DNA of 53,362 nucleotides, taken from assembly GCA_017556795.1 (NCBI GenBank), contig JAFYLZ010000003.1, forward strand, positions 1-53,362. Direction: 5' to 3'. The translations under genes were made by a program, and so were the position numbers. Positions 24,224-32,069 of this stretch are shown one piece after another. The notes under the pieces are model-generated. The model had not been told where the DNA came from. It saw only the letters and a list, made by a program, of their open reading frames with translations, and ran no database searches. Source of the stretch: Candidatus Saccharimonadota bacterium. GTDB lineage: Bacteria; Patescibacteriota; Saccharimonadia; Saccharimonadales; Saccharimonadaceae. How positions within the stretch are numbered: position 1 is the stretch's first letter; every line of letters starts with the position of its first letter.

Positions 24224-25987
24224 ATGAGAATATTGACTAGCGAACTAAAAAATTTTTTGGGCCAAACTGTAACCGTATCTGGTTGGGTGAATTCACGTCG
24301 TGACCACGGCGGATTGATTTTTATCGATCTCCGCGACCATCAGGGAATTATCCAGCTTGTTGTCACTCCAGAAAATACCGAAGCCTTTAAACTCGCCGAA
24401 TCCGTGCGCGATGAATTTGTTCTCACCGCCACCGGTACCATGCGCGAGCGCGAAGAATCTCTCAAAAACCCAAACATCGCCACTGGCGATATCGAGCTAG
24501 TCGTATCCGAACTTACTATTTTGAACAGGTGTGCACCGCTTCCAGTCAATACTCATGATGATGGTGAAAAATCTTCCGAGGAAATGCGCCTTAAATATCG
24601 CTACCTCGACCTGCGCCGCCCATCAATGCAAAATCGTCTGAAACGCCGCTCAGAATATTACCGCTTTATTCGTAATTTCATGTACGATAATGATTTTACC
24701 GAAATCACTACGCCAATTCTCGCTAACTCATCACCAGAAGGCGCCCGCGATTTTCTCGTGCCATCTAGGTTGCACCCGGGCAAATTCTACGCTTTGCCGC
24801 AGGCTCCACAGCAGTTCAAACAGCTTCTCATGGTTGGTGGCGTCAACCGCTACTTCCAGATTGCTCCATGTTTCCGCGATGAGGATCCACGCGCCGATCG
24901 TCTTTACGGCGATTTCTACCAGCTCGATATGGAAATGGCTTTCGTGGATGACGGCGAAATTGTCCGCCAAACCATCGAGCCACTTTACAAGAAACTCATT
25001 ACTGAATTTGCCAGCAAAAAACTTCTTACCGAAGACGTGCCACGCATTCCTTACCAGGAAGCGATGGAAAAATACGGCGTTGATAAACCAGATCTCCGCT
25101 ACGGCATGGAACTCGTTGAGCTCACCGATGCTTTCGCTAACACCGATTTCAAAGTTTTCAAAGCTCCATGTGTCAAAGCTATTTGCGTAAAAGGTGGCGC
25201 CAGTCTTACTCGTTCCCAAATCGATGAATTTACCGAAAAAGCCAAAAAAGAAGGCGCTGGTGGACTTGCCTACATTCTCTATAGCGACGGCGAAGCCAAA
25301 TCCCCAATTCTCAAATTCATGAGCGAGCAGGAAATTGCCGCCGTCAAAGAACGCACTGGAGCCGAAGATGGCGACGCAGTGTTCTTTGGTGCCGACGAGC
25401 GCGCCTTGGTCAACAAAGTACTTGGCCAACTACGTATCGCTTTTGCCGATTTCTACAACCTCAAAGATCCAAACCTCGTTTCGCTTTGTTGGATCGTCGA
25501 TTTTCCGTTCTACGAATGGGATAGCAAAAACAATAAGCTCGACTTTGGCCACAACCCATTCAGTATGCCAAAGGGCGGCCTCGCTGCGCTTGAAAACGCC
25601 AAGACCAACGAGGAGAAACTTGCTATCGTTGCCGACCAGTATGACATGGTCATGAACGGCTACGAAGTTGCTTCTGGCGCCGTCCGTAACTACAACCCAG
25701 AAATCATGTACAAAGTCTTTAATATCTTGGGCTATAGCAACGAATACGTCGAAGCTAGATTCGGCGGTATGTTGAACGCCTTCAAGTTTGGTGCACCACC
25801 GCACGCTGGTTGTGCTCCTGGCCTCGACCGCATCTTTATGGTGCTCGAAAACGAAGAGAATATCCGCGACATCGTGGCCTTCCCAAAGAACGGTAACGGT
25901 ATGGACCTCATGATGGGCTCCCCATCCGAAGTTGACCCGGCTCAGCTCGACGAAAGCCGCATCGCCATCATCCCTGAAGACGATTAA
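24224..25987 (+). CDS. aspS: Aspartyl-tRNA synthetase
   Basis: Aspartyl-tRNA synthetase charges tRNA-Asp (or also tRNA-Asn if non-discriminating). The 587-aa bacterial-type enzyme has the N-terminal OB fold (VTVSGWVNSRRDHGG), class II motif 2 (FRDEDPRADRLYGDFYQLD), the flipping-loop and QAPQQFKQLLM region, an inserted GAD domain (about 285-410) and class II motif 3 (HAGCAPGLDRIFMVL). The length matches the bacterial form. The -10 box sits directly upstream. Confidence 0.96.
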   Translation: MRILTSELKNFLGQTVTVSGWVNSRRDHGGLIFIDLRDHQGIIQLVVTPENTEAFKLAESVRDEFVLTATGTMREREESLKNPNIATGDIELVVSELTILNRCAPLPVNTHDDGEKSSEEMRLKYRYLDLRRPSMQNRLKRRSEYYRFIRNFMYDNDFTEITTPILANSSPEGARDFLVPSRLHPGKFYALPQAPQQFKQLLMVGGVNRYFQIAPCFRDEDPRADRLYGDFYQLDMEMAFVDDGEIVRQTIEPLYKKLITEFASKKLLTEDVPRIPYQEAMEKYGVDKPDLRYGMELVELTDAFANTDFKVFKAPCVKAICVKGGASLTRSQIDEFTEKAKKEGAGGLAYILYSDGEAKSPILKFMSEQEIAAVKERTGAEDGDAVFFGADERALVNKVLGQLRIAFADFYNLKDPNLVSLCWIVDFPFYEWDSKNNKLDFGHNPFSMPKGGLAALENAKTNEEKLAIVADQYDMVMNGYEVASGAVRNYNPEIMYKVFNILGYSNEYVEARFGGMLNAFKFGAPPHAGCAPGLDRIFMVLENEENIRDIVAFPKNGNGMDLMMGSPSEVDPAQLDESRIAIIPEDD

Positions 25988-25990
25988 TGT

Positions 25991-25996
25991 TATAAT
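25991..25996 (+). promoter_or_regulatory. -10 box of the 26006 gene
   Basis: TATAAT, 3 nt after the aspS stop and 9 nt before the ATG at 26006. Confidence 0.6.
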
Positions 25997-26005
25997 TAAA
26001 AAAGC

Positions 26006-26680
26006 ATGGGTGGTTTAAATTATAAAAAAATCAAAAAATGGCAATTCCACCGTCTCAAGACGTGGCAGATTCTTTTGATTTTGGTACCACTTTTGATTTT
26101 GGATGCTACTTTGCTGCGCATCGATCACCTTAGAATGGTCGAAATGCGCGACGCCGTCATCGCCGCCGACGTCGAAGGCGACGAGGCTAATCTTTCGCAA
26201 AAGCTCGAAGAACTCAAGAATTTTACTTTTTCACACATCGTAGTGCATATTGCAGAATCTAACGGTACTCAGTCGCTCGGCTTTGGCACCGGCGTATTTT
26301 ACCTTGAACAGCAATATTTGCGCGCCGCAGCTAGGGCGCTCGACGAGGCCAAGGCTATTTTGGCCAATTCCGGCAGCGACCTCGATAGCGACATTTTCCA
26401 GGAGGCGCTGGATGTTTGTGGTTCAATCGGCTCGCACTGGAGCTATATCGAATGTATGGACGAAGAAATCTCTAAACACCCGGCCGCCGGCAACCTACTC
26501 GACGAAGTCCGCGCCGACATTCCATCGACCGAGCTCTATCGCAAAAACTACGCTTCGCCAATCTGGGCTCCATGCAGCTCAGGCTTCGCTATCTTGGCAA
26601 CTATCATCGTACTACTTATCTTGCTCTGGCGCGCCATCGTTTGGGTATTTCTAAAGTTCGCCCTGCGCTTTATGCGATGA
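26006..26680 (+). CDS. Two-helix membrane protein, unknown
   Basis: I do not recognise this 224-aa protein. It has a basic cytoplasmic start, a membrane helix (about 19-38, WQILLILVPLLILDATLL), an extracytoplasmic loop of about 150 residues with two Cys (in DVCGSIGSHWSYIECMDE) and a second membrane helix (about 190-218, FAILATIIVLLILLWRAIVWVF). The loop is helical, with alternating Glu/Ala-rich segments. It may be a sensor or chaperone-like loop; nothing in the sequence decides this. Confidence 0.8.
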   Translation: MGGLNYKKIKKWQFHRLKTWQILLILVPLLILDATLLRIDHLRMVEMRDAVIAADVEGDEANLSQKLEELKNFTFSHIVVHIAESNGTQSLGFGTGVFYLEQQYLRAAARALDEAKAILANSGSDLDSDIFQEALDVCGSIGSHWSYIECMDEEISKHPAAGNLLDEVRADIPSTELYRKNYASPIWAPCSSGFAILATIIVLLILLWRAIVWVFLKFALRFMR

Positions 26681-26686
26681 TATAAT
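26681..26686 (+). promoter_or_regulatory. -10 box of the glutaredoxin-like gene
   Basis: TATAAT, 6 nt before the ATG at 26693, overlaps the end of the preceding gene (stop 26678-26680). Leaderless start predicted. Confidence 0.65.
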
Positions 26687-26692
26687 ATATAT

Positions 26693-26905
26693 ATGGTAAA
26701 AGTATACACAACTACCACCTGTCCATATTGTCATGCCTTGATGGATTGGCTAGACCAGATAGGTGTCGAGTACGAAGAAGTTAACGCTAGCGCCGACCAA
26801 AGCATAACCGTTGTCCCTGTTACAGAGGTTAATGGGCAGCGAATCGTGGGCTTCGACCGTCCAGCAATCAAGAAAGCTTTAGGAAAATCCCTAAAAAAGT
26901 CTTGA
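26693..26905 (+). CDS. Glutaredoxin-like protein
   Basis: A small 70-aa thioredoxin-fold protein with the CPYC active site (Cys10, Cys13 in YTTTTCPYCHAL), the cis-proline region VVPVTEVNGQRIVGFD and a C-terminal helix. It is the same size as NrdH/Grx-type reductants. Its likely role is thiol-disulfide reduction in the cytoplasm, for example for a ribonucleotide reductase, but the partner is not in the window. Confidence 0.9.
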   Translation: MVKVYTTTTCPYCHALMDWLDQIGVEYEEVNASADQSITVVPVTEVNGQRIVGFDRPAIKKALGKSLKKS

Positions 26906-26930
26906 CATAACCCTCTCGGGGTCATAAGAT
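26902..26930 (+). promoter_or_regulatory. Promoter of the 26963 gene
   Basis: A consensus -35 TTGACA (26902-26907), a 17-nt spacer and a -10 TAAGAT (26925-26930). The -35 overlaps the end of the glutaredoxin gene. It is one of the clearest sigma70-type promoters in the window. Confidence 0.88.
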
Positions 26931-26962
26931 AGAGATATATTAACTTAAGGAGGAAAGCTTAA

Positions 26963-27166
26963 ATGGCTTACGAACATACCAATGGCAAAGGAGTTAAGTA
27001 CTTCTTGCACAAATCAGAAGTTACTCTTCGTGGTGGCAAACCTCAAACTATCTATTTCTTCACTAAAGACGAAAAAGGTGGCAAGGGTACCCCATGCGAC
27101 CTTCCTGCCGACCGTATGGTTTGCGAAAATCCTCGCAATGGCTTCTTGACCCTCAAGAAAAAATAA
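26963..27166 (+). CDS. Small conserved-looking protein, 67 aa
   Basis: Unrecognised. A compact basic protein (KGVKYFLHKSEVTLRG, IYFFTKDEKGGKG, DRMVCENPRNGFL) that looks like a small beta-strand domain, with two Cys. A strong promoter, an ideal Shine-Dalgarno AAGGAGG and its own terminator suggest high expression. Its size and charge would suit a nucleic-acid-binding or ribosome-associated protein, but this is a guess. Confidence 0.8.
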   Translation: MAYEHTNGKGVKYFLHKSEVTLRGGKPQTIYFFTKDEKGGKGTPCDLPADRMVCENPRNGFLTLKKK

Positions 27167-27193
27167 TCATTGCGCGCAAAGTTAATTAGGTGC

Positions 27194-27230
27194 AAAAATG
27201 GCGCCCGTAGCGATACGGCGCCATTTTTTG
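27194..27230 (+). terminator. Intrinsic terminator
   Basis: ATGGCGCC (27198-27205) and GTA pair with TAC and GGCGCCAT (27217-27224), with one bulged C, followed by a T6 tract. Confidence 0.92.
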
Positions 27231-27236
27231 TCGTGC

Positions 27237-27242
27237 TATAAT
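27237..27242 (+). promoter_or_regulatory. -10 box of the L,D-transpeptidase gene
   Basis: Extended TGC-TATAAT, 10 nt before the ATG at 27253. The transcript leader would be at most a few nucleotides. Confidence 0.65.
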
Positions 27243-27252
27243 TTGAAATGTA

Positions 27253-28332
27253 ATGAAGTTGGCAAAATCAAAGAAAAAGATAATCCTAATTGTCGCCTTG
27301 TCTGTGTTTGCAGTGGTTGTTTGCGCTACGACGGTTACTCTACTTCTTTTGTCGCGCATCGATTATACTTTGGCGGAAAACCCCACCTATGAGGTCAATA
27401 CCGAAGCCACGGTCGCTTCGCTTTTTGGCGAAATTAAAACCGGCGCCCTCGATGACCCAGACGGCAAACTCGATACGGCCACAATTGGCACAAAAACAAA
27501 AGAAGCCACACTAATCAGTCAGCTCGGCACAAGAAAAACAATCAATATTGAATATAACGTCAAAGATACGCTTGCGCCAACCATTACCGGTGATGACGAG
27601 CTGACCTTTATGGCCTCCGATGAAATTGATATTCTCGGTCATTACACGGCCGAAGATAACTCTGGACAACCGGCCGAACTTTCAGTGGTCGGCGACTATG
27701 ACCTAACGGAGGCTGGCGAGTATTCAATAAAAATTGTCGCTAGGGATGCTTCTGGTAACGAAGGCTTTAAAGAAATTTTATTAACAATCACCGAGCCACC
27801 TCAGCCAGCCATCGCAACCGGCGCCAAGTATTATATTGAGGTCAATCGCGAGCAAAACGTGGTAATTGTCTATTCACGAGACCAAAGCGGTAATTATTCA
27901 AACATTGTCAAAGTTTTTGTCGCTTCTACCGGCGCAGAAGATACGCCGACGATTCTTGGCGCTTATACTATCGCCAATCGCTACGAAGCACTATTCTTGG
28001 TTGGTAATGTTTGGGGGCAATATGCCGTACAGATTGACGGTCCGTACTATTTCCATTCGGTGCCGTACTTTAGTAAGGGCGATCCGTGGGATGATTTGGA
28101 ATATCTTGAATACAACAAGCTAGGGAACGGTGCGTCCGCCGGCTGCGTGCGGCTTGCAGCCATTGATGCCAAGTGGATTTACGACAACATTGAGTATGGC
28201 ACCGTCGTCAAAATTTACGATTCACCAACGCTTCCGGCCGGAGTCGTTAAGCCGACCGCAATTAAAATTGACGAGGATAGCCCAAACCGCGGTTGGGACC
28301 CAACCGACCCAGACCCACGCAATCCGTGGTAA
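27253..28332 (+). CDS. L,D-transpeptidase (YkuD) with Ig-like domain
   Basis: L,D-transpeptidases make 3-3 peptidoglycan cross-links or attach proteins to the wall. The 359-aa product has an N-terminal signal anchor (about 9-33), two probable Ig-like/DUF5011-type segments (about 40-175, with YDLTEAGEYSIKIVARDASGN), and a YkuD domain (about 185-345). The catalytic motif is GNGASAGCVRL, with the Cys nucleophile and FHSVPYF upstream. The C-terminus is Pro/Asp-rich. The gene stands alone between a terminator and the tRNA-Ile gene. Confidence 0.93.
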   Translation: MKLAKSKKKIILIVALSVFAVVVCATTVTLLLLSRIDYTLAENPTYEVNTEATVASLFGEIKTGALDDPDGKLDTATIGTKTKEATLISQLGTRKTINIEYNVKDTLAPTITGDDELTFMASDEIDILGHYTAEDNSGQPAELSVVGDYDLTEAGEYSIKIVARDASGNEGFKEILLTITEPPQPAIATGAKYYIEVNREQNVVIVYSRDQSGNYSNIVKVFVASTGAEDTPTILGAYTIANRYEALFLVGNVWGQYAVQIDGPYYFHSVPYFSKGDPWDDLEYLEYNKLGNGASAGCVRLAAIDAKWIYDNIEYGTVVKIYDSPTLPAGVVKPTAIKIDEDSPNRGWDPTDPDPRNPW

Positions 28333-28365
28333 ACAAAAAAGCAACTTCGTTGCTTTGTGGTTCTG

Positions 28366-28442
28366 TGGTAGGGGTGCCTGGACTCGAACCAGGGACGCTG
28401 CGTGTATAAGACGCATGCTCTAACCAACTGAGCTACACCCCC
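28366..28442 (-). tRNA. tRNA-Ile (UAU), CCA encoded
   Basis: A 77-nt cloverleaf on the minus strand. The acceptor is GGGGGTG / CACCCCT (first pair G-U), the D arm is AGCTC...GAGC, the anticodon stem is TGCGT / ACGCA with loop CTTATAC, and the T arm is CCTGGTTCGAGTCCAGG. Discriminator A and CCA are encoded. The anticodon is TAT, which reads AUA directly; most bacteria read AUA with a CAU tRNA modified to lysidine. The loop sequence is unambiguous; the isoleucine identity is inferred from the anticodon. Confidence 0.93.
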
Positions 28443-28467
28443 GCTACCCCATTTTATCATAAAATGC

Positions 28468-28473
28468 TATAAT
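28468..28473 (+). promoter_or_regulatory. -10 box of the ftsB-like gene
   Basis: Extended TGC-TATAAT, 7 nt before a GTG start at 28481: a leaderless GTG candidate. A minus-strand TAAAAT for tRNA-Ile lies between this box and the tRNA. Confidence 0.65.
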
Positions 28474-28480
28474 TATAAGC

Positions 28481-28924
28481 GTGAGCAGAAACAAACTCGA
28501 CAGCCTCAAAATCAAAATTCGCAGGCTCGTTTTTCGCCTGAAAAACGACGTTTTTGTTGCTGAAAATACCGCACTAATTTTGGCGGTGGGTTTTTGTCTT
28601 GTTCTTACGTTTAACTCGATTAATGCGATGTCTCGCAACTGGAGCCTGATGGAGAAGCTCGGCGAGGACAAACGTAAGTTGCAGCTGCTTAGCATCGAAA
28701 TTGATACTTTGGGCTTAGAGAACGATTACTATCGCACCGACGAATACCAAGAACTCGCAGCGCGCAAACTCGCAGGCAAACAACTTCCGGGCGAGCACAT
28801 GGTCTACCTCCCGCAGAACTCAGACTACGCCAAGAAAAAGCACACCGAGGCCACTGCCGTCAAAACCGAAAAAGAGCTGTCTAACTTCCGCAAGTGGCTG
28901 AAATTCCTGTTCCCAAATACCTAG
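28481..28924 (+). CDS. Septum formation initiator (FtsB/DivIC-like)
   Basis: FtsB/DivIC proteins are bitopic scaffolds of the division machine. The 147-aa product has a basic cytoplasmic start, one membrane helix (about 30-47, NTALILAVGFCLVLTFNS), a coiled coil (about 50-82) and the family's conserved continuation (YYRTDEYQELAARKLAGKQLPGEHMVYLP). The start is GTG, fixed by the -10 box. The pilin genes follow 22 nt downstream under their own promoter. Confidence 0.88.
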   Translation: MSRNKLDSLKIKIRRLVFRLKNDVFVAENTALILAVGFCLVLTFNSINAMSRNWSLMEKLGEDKRKLQLLSIEIDTLGLENDYYRTDEYQELAARKLAGKQLPGEHMVYLPQNSDYAKKKHTEATAVKTEKELSNFRKWLKFLFPNT

Positions 28925-28934
28925 CCGCTTATGC

Positions 28935-28940
28935 TATAAT
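28935..28940 (+). promoter_or_regulatory. -10 box of the pseudopilin operon
   Basis: Extended ATGC-TATAAT, 6 nt before the ATG at 28947. It would drive the three pilin-like genes that follow. Confidence 0.7.
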
Positions 28941-28946
28941 ATACGT

Positions 28947-29711
28947 ATGAAATCTAAAACTTCGGGTTTTACTATCGTTGAAGTTCTCTTGTTTTTGGCC
29001 GTTAGCGCGGCTCTTCTCATGGGCATTATTTTTAGCGCTACCTCGCAAATCCACCAGCAACGCTACGAAGACGCGGTGCAGAATTTTGCTGAATTTCTCC
29101 GCACGACTTATTCCGAAGTTTCGAACCCGCGCGGCAAAGATTCCGGCGACGGTGGTGGCCGTTCCGACTATGCCATGTACGGCAAGCTCGTCACCTTTGG
29201 TGAAACCGGTGCCGACAAACGCATCAATATTTATGACGTCGTAGGCGATGTGGAAGGCGAAGATTTGGAAGGCACGCCGCTCCAGATGCTCAAAACCCTT
29301 CACGCTGACGTTATTAAACAGGATAACGGCGCCACGACACTCGTCGCTAATTCTTCCGACTATTCGCCAAACTGGGACGCCAAAATCGAAAGAACCGGCC
29401 AGGACAATCACGATCGCTACGTCGGTGCAGCGCTCATTGTGCGCGCTCCAATTTCCGGCACCATTTACACTTACACTTTGAACAACGCCACGGTCGAAGT
29501 TCAAAAAGCCATCGAAAACGGCTCAGCTAATGTGCTCAACCAAATGCTCGACAGCTTCGGCACGGACGAAGCCAACTTCTGTGTCGCCGCCGAAGGTTTC
29601 ACGATTTATGGCGGCAGGCGCTACAACGTTCGCATCACCGATACCTCACACGATGCTTCTGGTGTAGAAATTATTTCGCTCGATTCGGAGGATAACAAAT
29701 GCCAGCAATAA
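28947..29711 (+). CDS. Type IV pilin-like protein (pseudopilin) 1
   Basis: The N-terminus MKSKTSGFTIVEVLLFLAV is a prepilin signal: a short basic leader, Gly-Phe cleavage site, Glu at +5 and a hydrophobic helix. The prepilin peptidase would cut after Gly7. The 254-aa product has a C-terminal domain with a single late Cys pair (FCVAAEGF and DNKCQQ). The large size suggests a minor pilin rather than the bulk subunit. It overlaps the next pilin gene by 13 nt. Confidence 0.92.
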   Translation: MKSKTSGFTIVEVLLFLAVSAALLMGIIFSATSQIHQQRYEDAVQNFAEFLRTTYSEVSNPRGKDSGDGGGRSDYAMYGKLVTFGETGADKRINIYDVVGDVEGEDLEGTPLQMLKTLHADVIKQDNGATTLVANSSDYSPNWDAKIERTGQDNHDRYVGAALIVRAPISGTIYTYTLNNATVEVQKAIENGSANVLNQMLDSFGTDEANFCVAAEGFTIYGGRRYNVRITDTSHDASGVEIISLDSEDNKCQQ

Positions 29712-30640
29712 AAAGGAAACCACTCGCCAAAAAATCCGGCTTCACTCTGGTGGAACTTTCGTTTGCTGTGCTTTTCGTTGCCGTGCTCGCACTCACCGTC
29801 ATCGTAATTACGATGGACCTTATCTCTAACTACAAACGCGGCTTGATGCTAAAACAAGTTAATACGATAGGGAATAGTATCATCGACGATTTCAGAGCTT
29901 CAATCTCGAGTTCATCATCCAAACGGCTTGTTAGCCTTTGCGAAGCCAACTTCTCGCAAAACGCACCAAAAGAACAATGCGAAAACGACGAAGCCTTCAG
30001 CTCTATTTATCTCGTCCGCAACGCCGACGTCACGATTAACGACGCCGAAAACCCAGTCAACGTACCAGTTTACGGCGCATTCTGCACCGGCTCCTATTCG
30101 TACATCTGGAACAGCGGCTACCTATTTGGCGACAATTACTCCGTCGCCGGCACTAGCAAGGCCACGCTGCGTTATCTAGACGAAAACGCGCAGCCGGTGA
30201 ACCTGGAAGATTTCCGCCTTATCAAAATCCGCGATCCAAAACGTTACGTTTGTTTGTCTAAAGTTTCTAACCTCGGCACTGGCGCCGCGGCCATCCAGCA
30301 AACTTACGCAAAGAACACCGACCTGATTGGCGGCCTCACGTCGAACTTCGATATCACCGGCTTCAACGAGGCAGTCGCCGAAGCTCCGGTCGATTTGCTC
30401 GAAAACGACGAATACAGCGACCTCGCGCTTTATGATTTGGCTATCGTCAAACCAGCTTCCGATACCACCGAACGCAACATTTTCTACTCCGGTTCATTCA
30501 TCCTGGCCACCATTCGCGGCGGCATCAACATCACCGCCTCTGGCGACTACTGCGTGACGCCGGATGATTACGACAACGAGGATTTCGAATACTGTGCTAT
30601 CAACAAATTTAATTTCGCCATTCAGGCAAGTGGAGAATAA
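29699..30640 (+). CDS. Type IV pilin-like protein (pseudopilin) 2
   Basis: The product starts with a 14-residue basic leader, then GFTLVELSFAVLFVAVLAL, a clear class III (prepilin) signal with Glu at +5. The 313-aa size and several Cys (in LCEANFSQN, CENDEAF, FCTGSYS, DYCVTPDDY) suggest a PilW/PulJ-like minor pilin with disulfides. Its start lies inside the preceding gene and its stop is 1 nt before the next, so expression is coupled. Confidence 0.92.
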   Translation: MPAIKRKPLAKKSGFTLVELSFAVLFVAVLALTVIVITMDLISNYKRGLMLKQVNTIGNSIIDDFRASISSSSSKRLVSLCEANFSQNAPKEQCENDEAFSSIYLVRNADVTINDAENPVNVPVYGAFCTGSYSYIWNSGYLFGDNYSVAGTSKATLRYLDENAQPVNLEDFRLIKIRDPKRYVCLSKVSNLGTGAAAIQQTYAKNTDLIGGLTSNFDITGFNEAVAEAPVDLLENDEYSDLALYDLAIVKPASDTTERNIFYSGSFILATIRGGINITASGDYCVTPDDYDNEDFEYCAINKFNFAIQASGE

Positions 30641-30641
30641 T

Positions 30642-31943
30642 ATGAAGAAACGTACCGGCGCCGCCTCATTCTACATCGTAGCAATTTCGACTTTGCTATT
30701 CACGATTATCGCGATGAGCTTTGCCGCCATCGTCATTTCCGAGCTTGCCCGCACCACCAACAGCGACCTTTCGCAATCCGCTTACGACTCCGCGCTCGCC
30801 GGCATCGAGGATGCCAAAGTGGCAATTTTGAATTATCAAAACTGTCTCAACCAAGGTTATTCCGCCGCTTCGAGCATCAGTCCATCCGCCAATGTCACGT
30901 GTGACGAAATTATTTACTACATGGAACATCCAGACTGTGACACGGTTGGGCACATTTTGAATCGCATTCCAAAAGGCGTCGGTTCGGAAGTGCTCGTGCA
31001 GGAAGTTTCAATCTCGGCCGGTGAAAACGCCAACAACATGGAGCAGGCCTACACCTGCGTCAAAATCAGCAGCGACAACCCAGACTATCGCGGTACCATC
31101 GCCGAGGGCGAAGTCACCCGCGTAGTACCAATCAAAGTCGCCTCGCCGGGCGACGTCCAGTCAATCAGAGTCAAATGGTACTCATCTGCCAACAAGCAAA
31201 AGGCCAACGCCAACCTCAGGTTCAGCCAATTCGTGCTCGCAAACAACAAGGTCGGTTTCCCGACTCTCTCGCAAAGCACCGAAGCGGTCCCACCAACCAT
31301 GTCTGTGCAGCTCATTCAAACCGCATCAACCTTTGAGCTTTCGCAGCTCGACGTTTCTAATCCAAACGCCGGCACCAGCGACGGTGGCCTACTGTTCATG
31401 ATTCCAATCAACAGAAAAGCCAGCGGCCATGCCGCCTACGACACTTATTATGATATCTCGAGCGACAACGCACTCCGCAGCAGCGACACGATGAACTTCG
31501 TCAAAGCCAACAGCAAAACCGCCAGCAACTTGCCGCTCGGCGTTTACTGTGGCGAGCCAGGCACCAGCGGCTTTGACCCAGAATTCTCTTGTTCGGTCTC
31601 ACTCGAAATTCCGGACCCAATCGCTGGCCCGGACGGCAGCACCACCAGAAACGGCAACACCTTCATGCTAGTACTTTCTGTCCCGTACGGCCAGCCAGAA
31701 ACCGACTTCGCCGTAGAAGTCTACACTGGCACCGTCTGCCAGACTTCCGACCGCCTCTCCTTCCTCAACCAAATTAATATCGACTCCACCGGCCGCGCCA
31801 ACGATCTTTATCGCCGCATCGAGGCTAGAGTGGAAACCATTTCCGATCATAACCTCGCCCCAGATTACGCCGTCCAGTTGTTAGACCAGGAAACCAGCTT
31901 GCTCAAAACCCGCACCGCCTCTTCGGAAAACGGCAGCTACTAA
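30642..31943 (+). CDS. PilX-like pilus assembly protein
   Basis: The 433-aa product has an N-terminal membrane segment (GAASFYIVAISTLLFTIIAMSF) without the strict GF(T)xxE pilin site, followed by SELARTTNSDLSQSAYDSALAGIEDAK. This is the layout of PilX-N proteins, the fourth member of minor-pilin operons. The rest is an extracytoplasmic domain with scattered Cys. The start at 30642 is preferred because the PilX-type leader begins there. Role in pilus initiation is inferred from family and neighbours. Confidence 0.85.
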   Translation: MKKRTGAASFYIVAISTLLFTIIAMSFAAIVISELARTTNSDLSQSAYDSALAGIEDAKVAILNYQNCLNQGYSAASSISPSANVTCDEIIYYMEHPDCDTVGHILNRIPKGVGSEVLVQEVSISAGENANNMEQAYTCVKISSDNPDYRGTIAEGEVTRVVPIKVASPGDVQSIRVKWYSSANKQKANANLRFSQFVLANNKVGFPTLSQSTEAVPPTMSVQLIQTASTFELSQLDVSNPNAGTSDGGLLFMIPINRKASGHAAYDTYYDISSDNALRSSDTMNFVKANSKTASNLPLGVYCGEPGTSGFDPEFSCSVSLEIPDPIAGPDGSTTRNGNTFMLVLSVPYGQPETDFAVEVYTGTVCQTSDRLSFLNQINIDSTGRANDLYRRIEARVETISDHNLAPDYAVQLLDQETSLLKTRTASSENGSY

Positions 31944-31977
31944 GCCGTTTTCGCCCCTGTTAGATAGCCGCTAAACC

Positions 31978-32006
31978 TTGTAAAATAAGCAAAAGTGTGA
32001 TATAAT
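31978..32006 (+). promoter_or_regulatory. Promoter of the Pro/Thr-rich protein gene
   Basis: TTGTAA (31978-31983), a 17-nt spacer and TATAAT (32001-32006). The leader of about 55 nt is very G-rich, with GGG, GGG, GGGGGG and GGGGG tracts (32009-32060), before the Shine-Dalgarno GGGGGTGA. Confidence 0.8.
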
Positions 32007-32069
32007 GACGGGTAGGAGGGATTCTCTTTAGGGGGGATTCCTCACTTTGAATATAGGGGGTGAACATTT

